This document shows, piece by piece, positions 23,930 to 32,329 of a stretch of DNA of 64,000 nt. The position numbers and the translations under genes are program-made. Under the pieces are notes generated by a model that was not told the origin of the DNA, did not search any database, and saw only the letters and a list, made by a program, of their open reading frames with translations. This stretch comes from Bhargavaea ginsengi (GTDB lineage: Bacteria > Bacillota > Bacilli > Bacillales_A > Planococcaceae). Position 1 is the stretch's first letter, and every line of letters starts with the position of its first letter. The stretch covers positions 1 through 64,000 of the forward strand of contig NZ_FNZF01000002.1 of NCBI RefSeq assembly GCF_900109165.1. Direction: 5' to 3'.

Positions 23930-25672
23930 TTAATATGCTTTAGTGGCAACCAAATCGTCGCGGACCACTTTCTTATAACCGACGATTTCCTGGATTTCAT
24001 CGCCATCGATGGTTTCCTTCGTCATGAGTGCGTCCACAAGGCGGGCGTATTCGGAAGGATGGCTCTTGATCAGCAGTTCTGCCATCTCAAGGGCTTCTTC
24101 GAACAGTTCCTGCATTCGTGCTTCTTTTTCATTATTGTTGAACGTGAGCCTGAACCCGTCTTGGAGAAGACCGGTGTCAACCATTTCCTCGAGCAGGTGT
24201 TTGGCCTGTTGGACATCACCGCCGACACCCAGGCTATGTTCTCCAAGATGGAGCCGCTCGGCTACGCCGCCGGCAAGGATCATGGAGACACGGTCAAGCT
24301 GCTCACTCACGGTCGACAGATGCAGTTCCTTCTGTAGAGGAGCGACATAGCCAAGTGCCATACCGCGCGGGATGATCGTCGCCTTTCGGACGGAGCCCGG
24401 GTTTGTGAGCGCCTGAACCAGCGCGTGGCCGGCTTCGTGGATAGCTACCCGGTGTTTTGTGTCCGGATCGTTCAGGGAGCGGGCAGTGCTTCCGAGAATA
24501 GTGCGGTCGATCGCAAAGTCCAAGTCTCTCTTGGCGATTTCGGTACGGCCATCCCGGAGTGCCCGCCGGCTGGCCATTTCAAACAGGGAGCTTAGCTCAG
24601 CGCCGGAAAAACCGGAGGTGCTTTCAGCCAGTGAGTCAAAAGATGCTGCGACTTCCGGTGCGAATACTTTGCCTTTCGTATGGATATCGATGATCTCCCG
24701 TCGGCCCTGGGTATCCGGCAGCGGGACCTGAAATTCAAAGTCGATCCGGCCCGGACGGACGAATGCGTCATCCAGCATATCTTTCCGGTTGGTCGCCGCG
24801 ATAAAGAGGATTCCGTCGTTGTCGTTACCGCCGTCCAATTGGACAAGAAGTTCAGTGAGGGTTTTTTCGGATTCCTCGCCGCCGTGCTGCTTCCGCTTGC
24901 CTGCCAGCGCGTCAACTTCGTCAATAAAGATAACAGCGGGGCGCTGCTTGCGGGCGTTCTCGAAAAGAGTACGGACGCGGGATGCGCCGACACCGACGAA
25001 CATTTCGGTGAAGGCGGCACCGCTCGAGGAAAAGAACGTCGCGCCGATTTCCCGGGCAATAGCCTGTGCGAGAAGCGTTTTCCCGGTGCCCGGAGGTCCA
25101 TAGAGAAGGATTCCCCGGGGCGGTGTCAGACCGACTTCTTCTGCGGCTTTCGGATCCTTCAGAACGGCCAGCGCCTGCCCGATTTCGTCTTTCATCTCAT
25201 CAGGGATTCCACCGATGTCGTCGAGTGTGACATCCGGGAGCGGAGCGGCTTTAGCGGCGCTCTGTTTCATTGAAGAAGCCGTTCCGAGCTTGCCTTTTCG
25301 GTAGAGGATGAAGAATGTCACTGCGATGGCACCGAAAATCCCGGCGAGGAGGAGCCGGTCTGCAGTACTTTGTTTTGAATACTCATAGTTCACTGCGTGA
25401 TTCACAACCAGCTGTTCGACACTCTGGCTGTTCGGCGGGACGTTTGTCCGGTAAGTTCCGTCCGGCGTTTCAAGAGTCAGCGTACCGGAAGCCGATTCGG
25501 TGAGCGTCATCATCGTGCCGGCGTCAGATTGGACCAGTTCCTGGATTTTTGCGAACGGGACCTCTGTCGGCCGGGTGCTGTCGTACCAGAACCACCCGGC
25601 TCCACCGACTGCCACGACGAGAAGCAATGCGACAAGAAACACTTTTGAAGAAAGTTTGGAAATCGGCTTCAA
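23930..25672 (-). CDS. FtsH-type membrane-bound AAA+ zinc metalloprotease (second, shorter kind)
   Basis: About 580 aa. One membrane helix near the N-terminus (about 10-27), an extracytoplasmic domain, a second helix (about 108-125), then the AAA+ domain with Walker A GPPGTGKT (about 192-199), Walker B VIFIDEVDA, second-region-of-homology ATNR...RPGR and the peptidase zinc site HEAGH (about 412-416) with the later Asp in GGDVQQAK. All catalytic residues are present, so it should be an active, ATP-driven protease on membrane or cytoplasmic substrates. It is shorter than usual FtsH and lacks the long C-terminal tail, so it is probably a paralogue. Start TTG 25672 is chosen because AGGAG lies nine bases upstream; TTG 25681 abuts that site. 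Confidence 0.9.
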   Translation of the reverse strand: MKPISKLSSKVFLVALLLVVAVGGAGWFWYDSTRPTEVPFAKIQELVQSDAGTMMTLTESASGTLTLETPDGTYRTNVPPNSQSVEQLVVNHAVNYEYSKQSTADRLLLAGIFGAIAVTFFILYRKGKLGTASSMKQSAAKAAPLPDVTLDDIGGIPDEMKDEIGQALAVLKDPKAAEEVGLTPPRGILLYGPPGTGKTLLAQAIAREIGATFFSSSGAAFTEMFVGVGASRVRTLFENARKQRPAVIFIDEVDALAGKRKQHGGEESEKTLTELLVQLDGGNDNDGILFIAATNRKDMLDDAFVRPGRIDFEFQVPLPDTQGRREIIDIHTKGKVFAPEVAASFDSLAESTSGFSGAELSSLFEMASRRALRDGRTEIAKRDLDFAIDRTILGSTARSLNDPDTKHRVAIHEAGHALVQALTNPGSVRKATIIPRGMALGYVAPLQKELHLSTVSEQLDRVSMILAGGVAERLHLGEHSLGVGGDVQQAKHLLEEMVDTGLLQDGFRLTFNNNEKEARMQELFEEALEMAELLIKSHPSEYARLVDALMTKETIDGDEIQEIVGYKKVVRDDLVATKAY

Positions 25673-25794
25673 GACGGTCAACTCCTAAGTCAGAATAAGC
25701 CCATTATAGCGGAATTTCTTGTTCCTTTGTAGGAAAAAGAGTTGAGTCATATCTTACAATTTATTGTCGGTAAGGAAAGAGTCGGCCTGATAAA

Positions 25795-25825
25795 AGAATG
25801 AACAATCATTCATTGCGTCTTGACA
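25795..25825 (+). promoter_or_regulatory. FadR-like operator next to a consensus -35
   Basis: GAATGA-ACAA-TCATTC (25796-25811) is a perfect inverted repeat. With its flanks it fits the B. subtilis FadR box (TGAATGANTANTCATTCA, from memory) at 16 of 18 positions. TTGACA follows at 25820-25825; the -10 (around TAAGAAT, 25842-25848) is weak. The target would be the nitronate monooxygenase-like gene. Confidence 0.5.
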
Positions 25826-25896
25826 TGATTGGAATGGAGGGTAAGAATGAGAGTGGAAGTGTCTTAATGATCTGAATTCGAAAAGGGGTGGGGGAT

Positions 25897-26817
25897 ATGC
25901 TCAAACTGCCAGTGATCGTGGCACCGATGTTCCTGGTGTCCAATCCGGAAATGGTGATTGAATCAGGGAAGGCGGGTGTCATCGGAACGTTTCCGCTGCT
26001 GAACGCGCGTCCCGTATCGGCGTGCGCGGAGTGGCTTCAGCAGGTGAAGGATGGACTGGGTGATACGCCTTGGGGAGTCAACTTCATCTGCCATAAAAAA
26101 GCGAATCAGCGTTACAGTGAAGACCTGGAATTGATCAGGAAATACGAGCCGCCGATCGTCATCACCTCACTTGGCCATCCGGGGGAGGTTGTCGAAGTGG
26201 TGCATGCATACGGCGGCAAGGTTTATTCGGACGTTGCTAACGTGAAGCATGCGAAAAAAGCCGCACAGAGCGGCGTGGACGGGCTCATACTTGTCTGCGC
26301 AGGCGCGGGAGGCCACGGCGGATTGCTGAATCCGTTCGCCTTTATCTCGTCGGTGAAGACATTCTATGACGGGGCGATTATCCTTTCCGGTGCGATGTCA
26401 AGCGGTGCGGACGTGGCGGCCGCACGTGCGATGGGAGCGGATTATGCCTACCTAGGCACGCGGTTCCTCGCAGCTGAAGAAAGCGCTGCATTTGAAGACT
26501 ACAAACAGATGGTCATTGACTCGACCGTGGAGGACATCATATACACAGATGCGATTAGTGGAGTTCCGGCCAACTTCCTGACTCCTTCGTTGATCAGGCA
26601 GGGACTGGATCCGGAGAATCTGAAAGGGACAACGGGCAAACTGGACTTCTCCGGTGAAGACGAAATTAAAGCCTGGCGGGATGCCTGGTCCGCCGGCCAG
26701 GGCGTCACCAATGTCACCGAACGCGAAACTGTGGCGCAAATTGTGGAGAAGTTGACGAAAGAATACGAAGCTGCAATCGACAGGCTCGCGGAAGACCGCA
26801 GCGGGATTGTTCATTAA
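25897..26817 (+). CDS. Nitronate monooxygenase / 2-nitropropane dioxygenase-like FMN protein
   Basis: 306 aa TIM-barrel. The FMN-binding pattern is seen: APMFLVSNPEMV, VCAGAGGHGG (about 130-139) and AMGADYAYLGTRFLA. The family oxidises alkyl nitronates; FabK-type enoyl-ACP reductases share the fold, and the FadR-like box upstream leaves room for a role in fatty-acid metabolism. ATG 25897 is chosen because AAGGGG ends eight bases upstream; GTG 25888 overlaps the ribosome-binding site. Confidence 0.87.
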   Translation: MLKLPVIVAPMFLVSNPEMVIESGKAGVIGTFPLLNARPVSACAEWLQQVKDGLGDTPWGVNFICHKKANQRYSEDLELIRKYEPPIVITSLGHPGEVVEVVHAYGGKVYSDVANVKHAKKAAQSGVDGLILVCAGAGGHGGLLNPFAFISSVKTFYDGAIILSGAMSSGADVAAARAMGADYAYLGTRFLAAEESAAFEDYKQMVIDSTVEDIIYTDAISGVPANFLTPSLIRQGLDPENLKGTTGKLDFSGEDEIKAWRDAWSAGQGVTNVTERETVAQIVEKLTKEYEAAIDRLAEDRSGIVH

Positions 26818-26829
26818 GATATGTAGGAG

Positions 26830-26855
26830 GCACCGGCCAACGCTGGTGCTTTTTT
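26830..26855 (+). terminator. Rho-independent terminator
   Basis: A stem GCACC-GGC / GC-TGGTGC is followed by six T. Confidence 0.85.
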
Positions 26856-26883
26856 GATGGGAATTTACGGAGCGGGAAGAGGA

Positions 26884-27011
26884 GTTGCCGACGCGAAATG
26901 TATTGTTGCGGTCGCGAGAAATCGGTTCGTGCGGACGTGAATCCGGACGTTGTGGCCGCGAAGAGTAGACTTGCGGCCGTGAAATTACAACTCGCCGACG
27001 CGAATCCAACT
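26884..27011 (-). repeat. Degenerate 21-nt tandem repeat array A (six units)
   Basis: Units begin at 26884, 26905, 26925, 26949, 26970 and 26991, so spacings are 21, 20, 24, 21 and 21. Read on the minus strand the core consensus is ATTTCGCGNCCGCAAC; the remaining five bases vary freely. It fills the gap between the monooxygenase terminator (29 bases upstream) and the FlaR-like gene. No gene is seen in it; read as protein it gives meaningless Arg/Ser heptads. A seventh, poorer unit may precede it. It belongs with the arrays at 31966 and 56909. Confidence 0.75.
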
Positions 27012-27095
27012 ACCTCCCTTTAAAACTTTCGGGAATGGGAACCTATCGTCCGATGCGTTATAATGAGAGTCACACAAAAGGATCGGGGGATCGTC

Positions 27096-27614
27096 ATGGA
27101 TCGCATCATGCTGATCGGGCCGGGCGGAGCGGGGAAGTCGACGCTCGCCCGCGAGCTGGGGAAACGGTTGGGCATTGAGGTCCATCACCTGGATGCGCTT
27201 CTGTGGAAGCCGGGATGGACACTGACGACACGGGATGAACAAAAGGAGATCCAGCGCGGACTCTTTGACGGGGAGCGCTGGATCGTCGACGGGAACTATG
27301 GAGCAACGATGGATCTGCGGCTGCAGGCGGCTGATACGGTGATTTTTATGGATATGCCGCGACGCGTCTGTATGTACGGCATTTTCAGTCGCCGGATCCG
27401 GTATCATGGGAAGACGAGGCCGGATATGCAAAAGGATTGTCCGGATCGTCTCAACATTGAATTTGTTAAATGGGTCTGGAATTATAGGAAAAACAAGCGG
27501 CCGGGAGTTCTCAGCAAATTGAAGAGCCTCGGTTCGGATAAGCAAGTGATCATATTGAAAAGCAGAAAGGACGTCCGCCGATTTCTTGAGGAGATCGGAC
27601 GGCGTCCTTCATGA
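27096..27614 (+). CDS. FlaR-like P-loop kinase (DNA topology modulation protein family)
   Basis: 172 aa, adenylate-kinase-like fold. Walker A is GPGGAGKST (about residues 8-16); [19 protein letters not shown] and [17 protein letters not shown] are the other family blocks. Members are annotated as 'topology modulation' or shikimate/adenylate-kinase-like proteins; the real substrate is not known. The ATG follows GGGGGA. Its stop overlaps the in-frame region just before recQ, so the two are likely cotranscribed. Confidence 0.83.
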   Translation: MDRIMLIGPGGAGKSTLARELGKRLGIEVHHLDALLWKPGWTLTTRDEQKEIQRGLFDGERWIVDGNYGATMDLRLQAADTVIFMDMPRRVCMYGIFSRRIRYHGKTRPDMQKDCPDRLNIEFVKWVWNYRKNKRPGVLSKLKSLGSDKQVIILKSRKDVRRFLEEIGRRPS

Positions 27615-27628
27615 TTGGAGTGTCAAGC

Positions 27629-29407
27629 ATGCTCGAGCAGGCGCATGAACAACTAAAAACATATTTCGGCTATCCGTCTTTTCGTCCGGGACAGGAGCGG
27701 GTGATCGGCCAAGTGCTGACTGCCGAAGACACGCTCTGTGTCATGCCGACGGGCGGCGGGAAGTCGGTGTGCTACCAGATACCCGCGCTTGTCAGGGAAG
27801 GCACGACACTGGTCATCTCCCCCCTTATCTCATTGATGAAGGATCAGGTAGATGCATTGAATGAGATCGGCATTCCCGCAGCCTACATTAACAGTACGCT
27901 ATCACTGGATGAGTTTCGCTATACGATGGAGCGGGCAAGGGCAGGGGCTTACAAGCTTCTGTATGTCGCACCGGAACGTTTCGAGTCGGATTACTTCCTC
28001 CAGGATCTGGTCCGTATGGATATCCCGATGGTGGCGGTCGACGAGGCACACTGTATCTCCCAGTGGGGGCATGACTTCCGACCGAGCTACCGGCTGATCG
28101 GCAGTGTCGTCGAGGCGTTGCCGGAGCGGCCGGTGATCCTCGCGCTAACCGCGACGGCGACTCCCGAGGTGCGGGCGGACATTTGCAGGCAGCTCAATAT
28201 TCCTCAGGGTAATACAGTCCTGACCGGATTCGAACGGGAAAACCTTTCCTTCTCCGTCGTCCGCGGACAGGACCGGGGAAAATTCGTGAAGGACTTCATT
28301 AAGAAAAACCGCGAAGAAGGCGGCATCATCTATGCCGCAACACGAAAAACGGTCGACGCACTGTATGAAAACATGAAAAAAGCGGGGCTCCCTGTCGCGC
28401 GCTACCACGCAGGACTTCCTGAAGAGGAGCGGCGCGATGCGCAGGAAGCGTTCTTGAATGATGAAGCGCGGATCATGGTGGCGACGAATGCGTTCGGCAT
28501 GGGCATCGACAAGTCGAACATTCGCTATTGTATCCACTACCAGCTTCCGAAAAACATGGAAAGTTACTATCAGGAGGCGGGACGTGCCGGCCGTGACGGA
28601 CTGCCGAGTGAGTGCATCCTGCTGTATTCTCCACAGGATGTGCAAACCCAGCGTTTTCTGATCGACCAGACGGATGACCGGGACGGCATCCCGCGCGAGC
28701 TTGAAAAACTCCAGGCGATGGTGGATTACTGCCATACCGAGGACTGCCTGCAGCAGTACATCGTCCGACACTTCGGCGACTCGGATACACACGCCTGCGG
28801 CCGCTGCGGCAACTGTACCGACGACCGTGAAAATATCGACGTGACGGAAGATGCGCAGAAAGTGCTTTCCTGCATCATCCGGATGGGCCAGCGGTGGGGC
28901 AAGGCGATCACTGCCAAAGTGCTCTGCGGCTCGGCGGACAAGATGGTGAAGGAGCGGGAGTTTGACGAACTGTCGACCTACGGCATACTGAAGGGCGCTT
29001 ACAGCATGAAGGAAGCGACGAACCTGATTGACTTCATGATCTCCCGTGATCTGATTGGCGTCAGCCAGGGAGAGTTTCCTACGATTTTTGTGACGGCGAA
29101 GGGCAAGGAAGTCCTGACGGGCGGCGAGCGTGTCAGCCGCAAGCAGGCGGTCGTCACCGTTGCAATCGGCGATGCAGACCCGTTGTTCGAGAAACTGCGT
29201 GACCTGCGAAAGTCGCTTGCCGATGAGGCAGGGGTTCCGCCATATGTCATCTTCTCGGACAAGTCGTTGAAGGACATGTGCGCCCGTAAGCCGGCCGATG
29301 AGGAAAGCTTCCTGGAAGTGCATGGCGTCGGGGAGAACAAACTGGCGAAGTACGGGGAACCATTCCTCGAAGCGATCCGGGAGTTCCAGTCAGCGGAAGT
29401 AAAATAG
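27629..29407 (+). CDS. recQ: RecQ-family ATP-dependent DNA helicase
   Basis: 592 aa. Helicase motifs are complete: motif 0 FRPGQE, motif [13 protein letters not shown], motif [19 protein letters not shown], motif III LTATAT, motif [12 protein letters not shown], motif [12 protein letters not shown]. The RecQ zinc site (C-x16-C-x2-C-x2-C: DCLQQ...CGRCGNC), winged helix and C-terminal HRDC domain (EEVLP-type, about 510-585) follow. It unwinds DNA 3' to 5' in repair. Start ATG 27629 has GGAG nine bases upstream; ATG 27611, overlapping the previous stop, has no good site. Bacillus carries two RecQ proteins; the HRDC suggests the longer one. Confidence 0.94.
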   Translation: MLEQAHEQLKTYFGYPSFRPGQERVIGQVLTAEDTLCVMPTGGGKSVCYQIPALVREGTTLVISPLISLMKDQVDALNEIGIPAAYINSTLSLDEFRYTMERARAGAYKLLYVAPERFESDYFLQDLVRMDIPMVAVDEAHCISQWGHDFRPSYRLIGSVVEALPERPVILALTATATPEVRADICRQLNIPQGNTVLTGFERENLSFSVVRGQDRGKFVKDFIKKNREEGGIIYAATRKTVDALYENMKKAGLPVARYHAGLPEEERRDAQEAFLNDEARIMVATNAFGMGIDKSNIRYCIHYQLPKNMESYYQEAGRAGRDGLPSECILLYSPQDVQTQRFLIDQTDDRDGIPRELEKLQAMVDYCHTEDCLQQYIVRHFGDSDTHACGRCGNCTDDRENIDVTEDAQKVLSCIIRMGQRWGKAITAKVLCGSADKMVKEREFDELSTYGILKGAYSMKEATNLIDFMISRDLIGVSQGEFPTIFVTAKGKEVLTGGERVSRKQAVVTVAIGDADPLFEKLRDLRKSLADEAGVPPYVIFSDKSLKDMCARKPADEESFLEVHGVGENKLAKYGEPFLEAIREFQSAEVK

Positions 29408-29517
29408 AAAGACTTGCAGGCACTTCCGGATGAAGGATTCCCGACAGCGCTTTTGTAACACTCTGGTGCGCATGCGTAACACTCGGCACTTTATTCGCTT
29501 GTCCCACTAACACACAA

Positions 29518-29551
29518 CAACCCGTACAGGAATAAATCCTGTACGGGTTGT
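29518..29551. terminator. Strong hairpin between recQ and the TraB-family gene
   Basis: A 13-bp stem (CAACCCGTACAGG / CCTGTACGGGTTG, loop AATAAAT) lies just past the end of the minus-strand gene. T-runs are poor on both sides. In the 110 bases before it GTAACACTC occurs twice exactly 21 bases apart (29455, 29476). Confidence 0.65.
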
Positions 29552-29556
29552 CTCGT

Positions 29557-30768
29557 TTAAAAGATATGCTGGAAAAATGACCGGACGACATCAGCGCCTC
29601 CAATAAAGGTACCGAGCGAGCTTCCGATATTGCCCAAAACAACGACGAGCAGGACGCGGGTTGCCTTGTTCTGCCAGAACCCTTTCACGCTGAGTACATC
29701 ATCCGTGAGTCTTTGGAAATCCTTGACGCTCGGTCGGGTAAAGAAAGCCTGCACGAGGCCGGAAAACCAGCCGACAGCAAGAAGTGGATTCAGAGAAGTG
29801 AATGGTGCCGCGGCAAAGGCGGTAAGAACCGCAAGCGGGTGGCCCTTGGCAAGGATTGTACCCAGTGCCGCAAGTGAACCGTTCCAGAGCAGCCAACTGA
29901 GCATCTGGCTCGTGGCAACGTCGCTGTTTTGCATGAACGTATAGGCGATGATGCCGATGATGAGGAGCGGAATCGTCCATCCGACGACTTTCGGCCAAAC
30001 CGGTTTTGGCGGTTTTTCATTAAGCTTTTTCAGATCATGCTTTTTGTGAATTTCCTCTGTGATTCCTGGCACATGTGCCGCTCCGAGAACGGCAACGACT
30101 TTTTTGCCCGGAGCGGTCCGGATCTTTTCGGCTAGGTACTGGTCACGCTCATCGATGAGCGGTGTTTTCAGCCGGGGGAAGGCTTCCGTGAATTCGGCAA
30201 GGACTGCGTTTAGCGTATCCTGGGATTTCATCTTTTCCATTTCATCTTCGGAAATGTCATCGCGGCTGAAGATGCTCGCGACAACAGAAGTCAAAAGCTG
30301 TGCCTTTCCCCCAGGCCCGAGGTTCCCCCAGATTCGTGAGAACGTCGTCTGGATGTTCCGGTCGGCGAGGACAAGTTTCGCTCCAGTTTCCTTTGCCGAC
30401 TCAATCCCCTGGATCATCTCCGCTCCCGGTTTGACGTCAAACTGTTTGGCCATCCTGTTTTGGAAGGACGAGATGGCCAGGTTCATAAGCAGGAGCGATG
30501 ATTTCTTCTCCTTGATGATTTTGAAGATGTCCATCTCTTCCCAGCGGTTGCCGTTCGTGATGGCTTCAAACCGCTGTTTGTCCAGCTCTACAGCGACTGT
30601 GTCGGGCTGTTCCCGGTCGATGACAACCTTTACCTGCTGTGCGCTCAGCTTTGAAACATGAGCTGTTCCGATTAAAATGACTTCCTTGTCATCCAGCTGA
30701 ATCCTGGTGACATTCTCCTCCTCAAGGGCGGATGCTGCCTCTGGCAGGGTGATTTGATTATCTTCCAT
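29557..30768 (-). CDS. TraB/PrgY (GumN-related) family membrane protein
   Basis: 403 aa. The N-terminal half carries the TraB-domain signature LIGTAHVSKLSAQQV and the second conserved histidine block VLGAAHVPGI. The C-terminal third has four hydrophobic helices. TraB-family proteins are related to the Tiki metalloprotease fold (the paired GTAH / GAAH motifs); PrgY of enterococci sequesters a peptide pheromone. A peptide- or peptidase-related role at the membrane is therefore possible but unproven. ATG 30768 is chosen because AAGGA lies eight bases upstream; the frame is open to 30846. Confidence 0.83.
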   Translation of the reverse strand: MEDNQITLPEAASALEEENVTRIQLDDKEVILIGTAHVSKLSAQQVKVVIDREQPDTVAVELDKQRFEAITNGNRWEEMDIFKIIKEKKSSLLLMNLAISSFQNRMAKQFDVKPGAEMIQGIESAKETGAKLVLADRNIQTTFSRIWGNLGPGGKAQLLTSVVASIFSRDDISEDEMEKMKSQDTLNAVLAEFTEAFPRLKTPLIDERDQYLAEKIRTAPGKKVVAVLGAAHVPGITEEIHKKHDLKKLNEKPPKPVWPKVVGWTIPLLIIGIIAYTFMQNSDVATSQMLSWLLWNGSLAALGTILAKGHPLAVLTAFAAAPFTSLNPLLAVGWFSGLVQAFFTRPSVKDFQRLTDDVLSVKGFWQNKATRVLLVVVLGNIGSSLGTFIGGADVVRSFFQHIF

Positions 30769-30851
30769 AGATTGTTCCTTCATTTCTGTAGTGGTCATAC
30801 CATCAATGATGAAGGAAGAACGGTTAAAGTTCAATATTTTGGGCAAAAGAA

Positions 30852-30899
30852 TTGAAGTGGCAGTGAAATGGGTGTATTATTATCTTGAAATCAAGATAA
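30852..30899 (+). promoter_or_regulatory. Promoter with overlapping MhqR-like operator
   Basis: TTGAAG, 17 bases, TATTAT (30852-30880). A perfect inverted repeat follows at 30880-30899: half-site TTATCTTGA, two A, and the exact reverse complement. It covers the expected transcription start. The B. subtilis MhqR operator has the same form (ATCTCGAA...TTCGAGAT, from memory), with C changed to T here. MhqR controls quinone-responsive dioxygenases such as the gene downstream. Confidence 0.65.
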
Positions 30900-30937
30900 G
30901 GGAAAACAAAACAACCCAATTTGGAGGGGAACCACAT

Positions 30938-31921
30938 ATGCAAAGCTTGAAAGGCATGCACCACGTTACCGCAATTACGAGTTCCGCTGAAAAGAATTAT
31001 GAGTTCTTCACTTATGTGCTCGGCATGCGCCTCGTGAAAAAAACCGTCAACCAGGACGATATCAGTACGTACCATCTGTTTTTCGCAGATGACAAGGGCA
31101 GCGCTGGAACGGATATGACGTTCTTCGATTTCCAGGGAATTCCGAAGGGAACCCACGGCACGGATGAAATCCACAGGACTTCCTTCCGGGTGCCTGATGA
31201 TGCCGCGCTTGATTACTGGGTCAAGCGGTTTGACCGACTGGAAGTCAAGCATGACGGCATCAGGCAGCAATTCGACCGCAAAGTCCTGCCGTTCACCGAT
31301 TTTGACGGCCAGCTGTATCAGCTGATCTCTGATGAAGGGGATACAGGCGTCGCACCGGGTATCCCTTGGCAAAAAGGGCCGATTCCGCTCGAGTATGCCA
31401 TAACCGGGCTCGGACCGATCATCTTGCGTGTCAGCAATATCGACTATATGAAACAGGTCATGGAAAAAGCGCTCGGCTTCCGGGAAATCGATAAGGAAGG
31501 ATCCGTCTATCTGTTCGAAGTCGGCGAAGGCGGCAATGGCGCCCGTGCCATCATTGAGCACAACGCAGTACTTCCGCGCGGCATGCAGGGCTTCGGCACG
31601 ATCCATCACAGCGCCTTCCGCGTGGAGGACCGCTCCGTTCTCGAAGACTGGATCGGCCATATGGAAGGCATGGGCTTCAATACATCAGGCTATGTCGACC
31701 GCTTCTACTTTGAATCCCTTTACGCACGCGTCGCACCGGGAATCCTGTTTGAATTCGCTACCGACGGTCCCGGTTTCATGGATGATGAGCCGTATGAGAC
31801 GCTCGGTGAAAAACTTGCCCTGCCGCCGTTCCTCGAGCCGAAGCGGGAACAGATCGAATCCTACGTCCGCCACATCGATACGATGCGCAGCGACAAGGAA
31901 ATTAAGAAAGAATACGAATAA
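30938..31921 (+). CDS. VOC-family ring-cleaving dioxygenase (MhqO/MhqA type)
   Basis: 327 aa made of two glyoxalase/VOC modules. Metal-ligand candidates are in GMHHVTAIT (about H7-H8), TIHHSAFRV (about H222-H223) and a C-terminal Glu in FEFATDGPGF. MhqO-like proteins protect Bacillus from catechols and quinones by opening thiol-quinone adducts or hydroquinones. The frame is open to 30791, but GGAGGGG and the start of homology support ATG 30938. The operator at 30880 matches this role. Strong terminator behind. Confidence 0.87.
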   Translation: MQSLKGMHHVTAITSSAEKNYEFFTYVLGMRLVKKTVNQDDISTYHLFFADDKGSAGTDMTFFDFQGIPKGTHGTDEIHRTSFRVPDDAALDYWVKRFDRLEVKHDGIRQQFDRKVLPFTDFDGQLYQLISDEGDTGVAPGIPWQKGPIPLEYAITGLGPIILRVSNIDYMKQVMEKALGFREIDKEGSVYLFEVGEGGNGARAIIEHNAVLPRGMQGFGTIHHSAFRVEDRSVLEDWIGHMEGMGFNTSGYVDRFYFESLYARVAPGILFEFATDGPGFMDDEPYETLGEKLALPPFLEPKREQIESYVRHIDTMRSDKEIKKEYE

Positions 31922-31927
31922 GGATCA

Positions 31928-31952
31928 AACCGGGCCGCGCGCCCGGTTTTTT
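31928..31952 (+). terminator. Rho-independent terminator of the dioxygenase gene
   Basis: A 7-bp stem ACCGGGC / GCCCGGT with loop CGCGC is followed by six T. Confidence 0.9.
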
Positions 31953-31965
31953 CTTTTGGCGGATT

Positions 31966-32256
31966 GTTTGTACCGGCACCCGTGCGTTTCGCGCCGGGAA
32001 CTTGGGAATTGGAGCCGGCAGCGGAGTTTGCGCCGGCAAGTCCCGGTTTTGCGCCGGCATCCGTGCATTTCGCGCCGGGAACTTAGGATTTCGCACCGGC
32101 ACCCGTGCATTTCGCGCCGGCAAGTCCCGGTTTTGCGCCGGCACCCGTGCATTTCGCGCCGGCAACTCCCGAATTCGCGCCGACAACCGAGCGTTTCACG
32201 CCGGCAACCAAGGAATCCACGCCGGCACCACAAGATTCCACGCCGGCCAGGCCAGA
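31966..32256 (+). repeat. 21-nt tandem repeat array B (14 units)
   Basis: Fourteen head-to-tail units start at 31966, 31987, 32008, 32027, 32047, 32068, 32089, 32110, 32131, 32152, 32173, 32194, 32215 and 32236. Twelve are exactly 21 nt, the other two are 19 and 20. The fixed part is TTTCGCGCCGGCAAC (units differ by 0-4 bases); the last six bases vary but recur as types (CCGTGCA, TTGGGA, TCCCGG). The order of units 4-6 is repeated in units 8-10, 83 bases later, which shows growth by segmental duplication. It starts 14 bases after a terminator and ends 73 bases before the prkA start. Because 21 is a multiple of 3 the units read in frame into prkA, but no start with a ribosome-binding site lies in the array. 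Confidence 0.9.
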
Positions 32257-32329
32257 ATCTTCTCTGCATCATCAACTGCCCGTCCGTCGCATACGTTGTA
32301 GAAATGAAGCACTGACTGGAGGCGATCAG

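Noticed and set aside
26452-27009. Minus-strand frame starting in array A
   Set aside because: Runs through the repeat array and then antisense to the monooxygenase gene.
28145-29323. 392-codon open frame on the minus strand
   Set aside because: Antisense shadow of recQ.
31902-32186. Minus-strand open frame with heptad repeats (PARNARV...)
   Set aside because: Created by the 21-nt array; no start signals or terminator and no hydrophobic or folded pattern.
31966-32256. CRISPR array
   Set aside because: Units are only 21 nt with a continuous consensus; no constant repeat plus unique spacer layout and no cas genes nearby.
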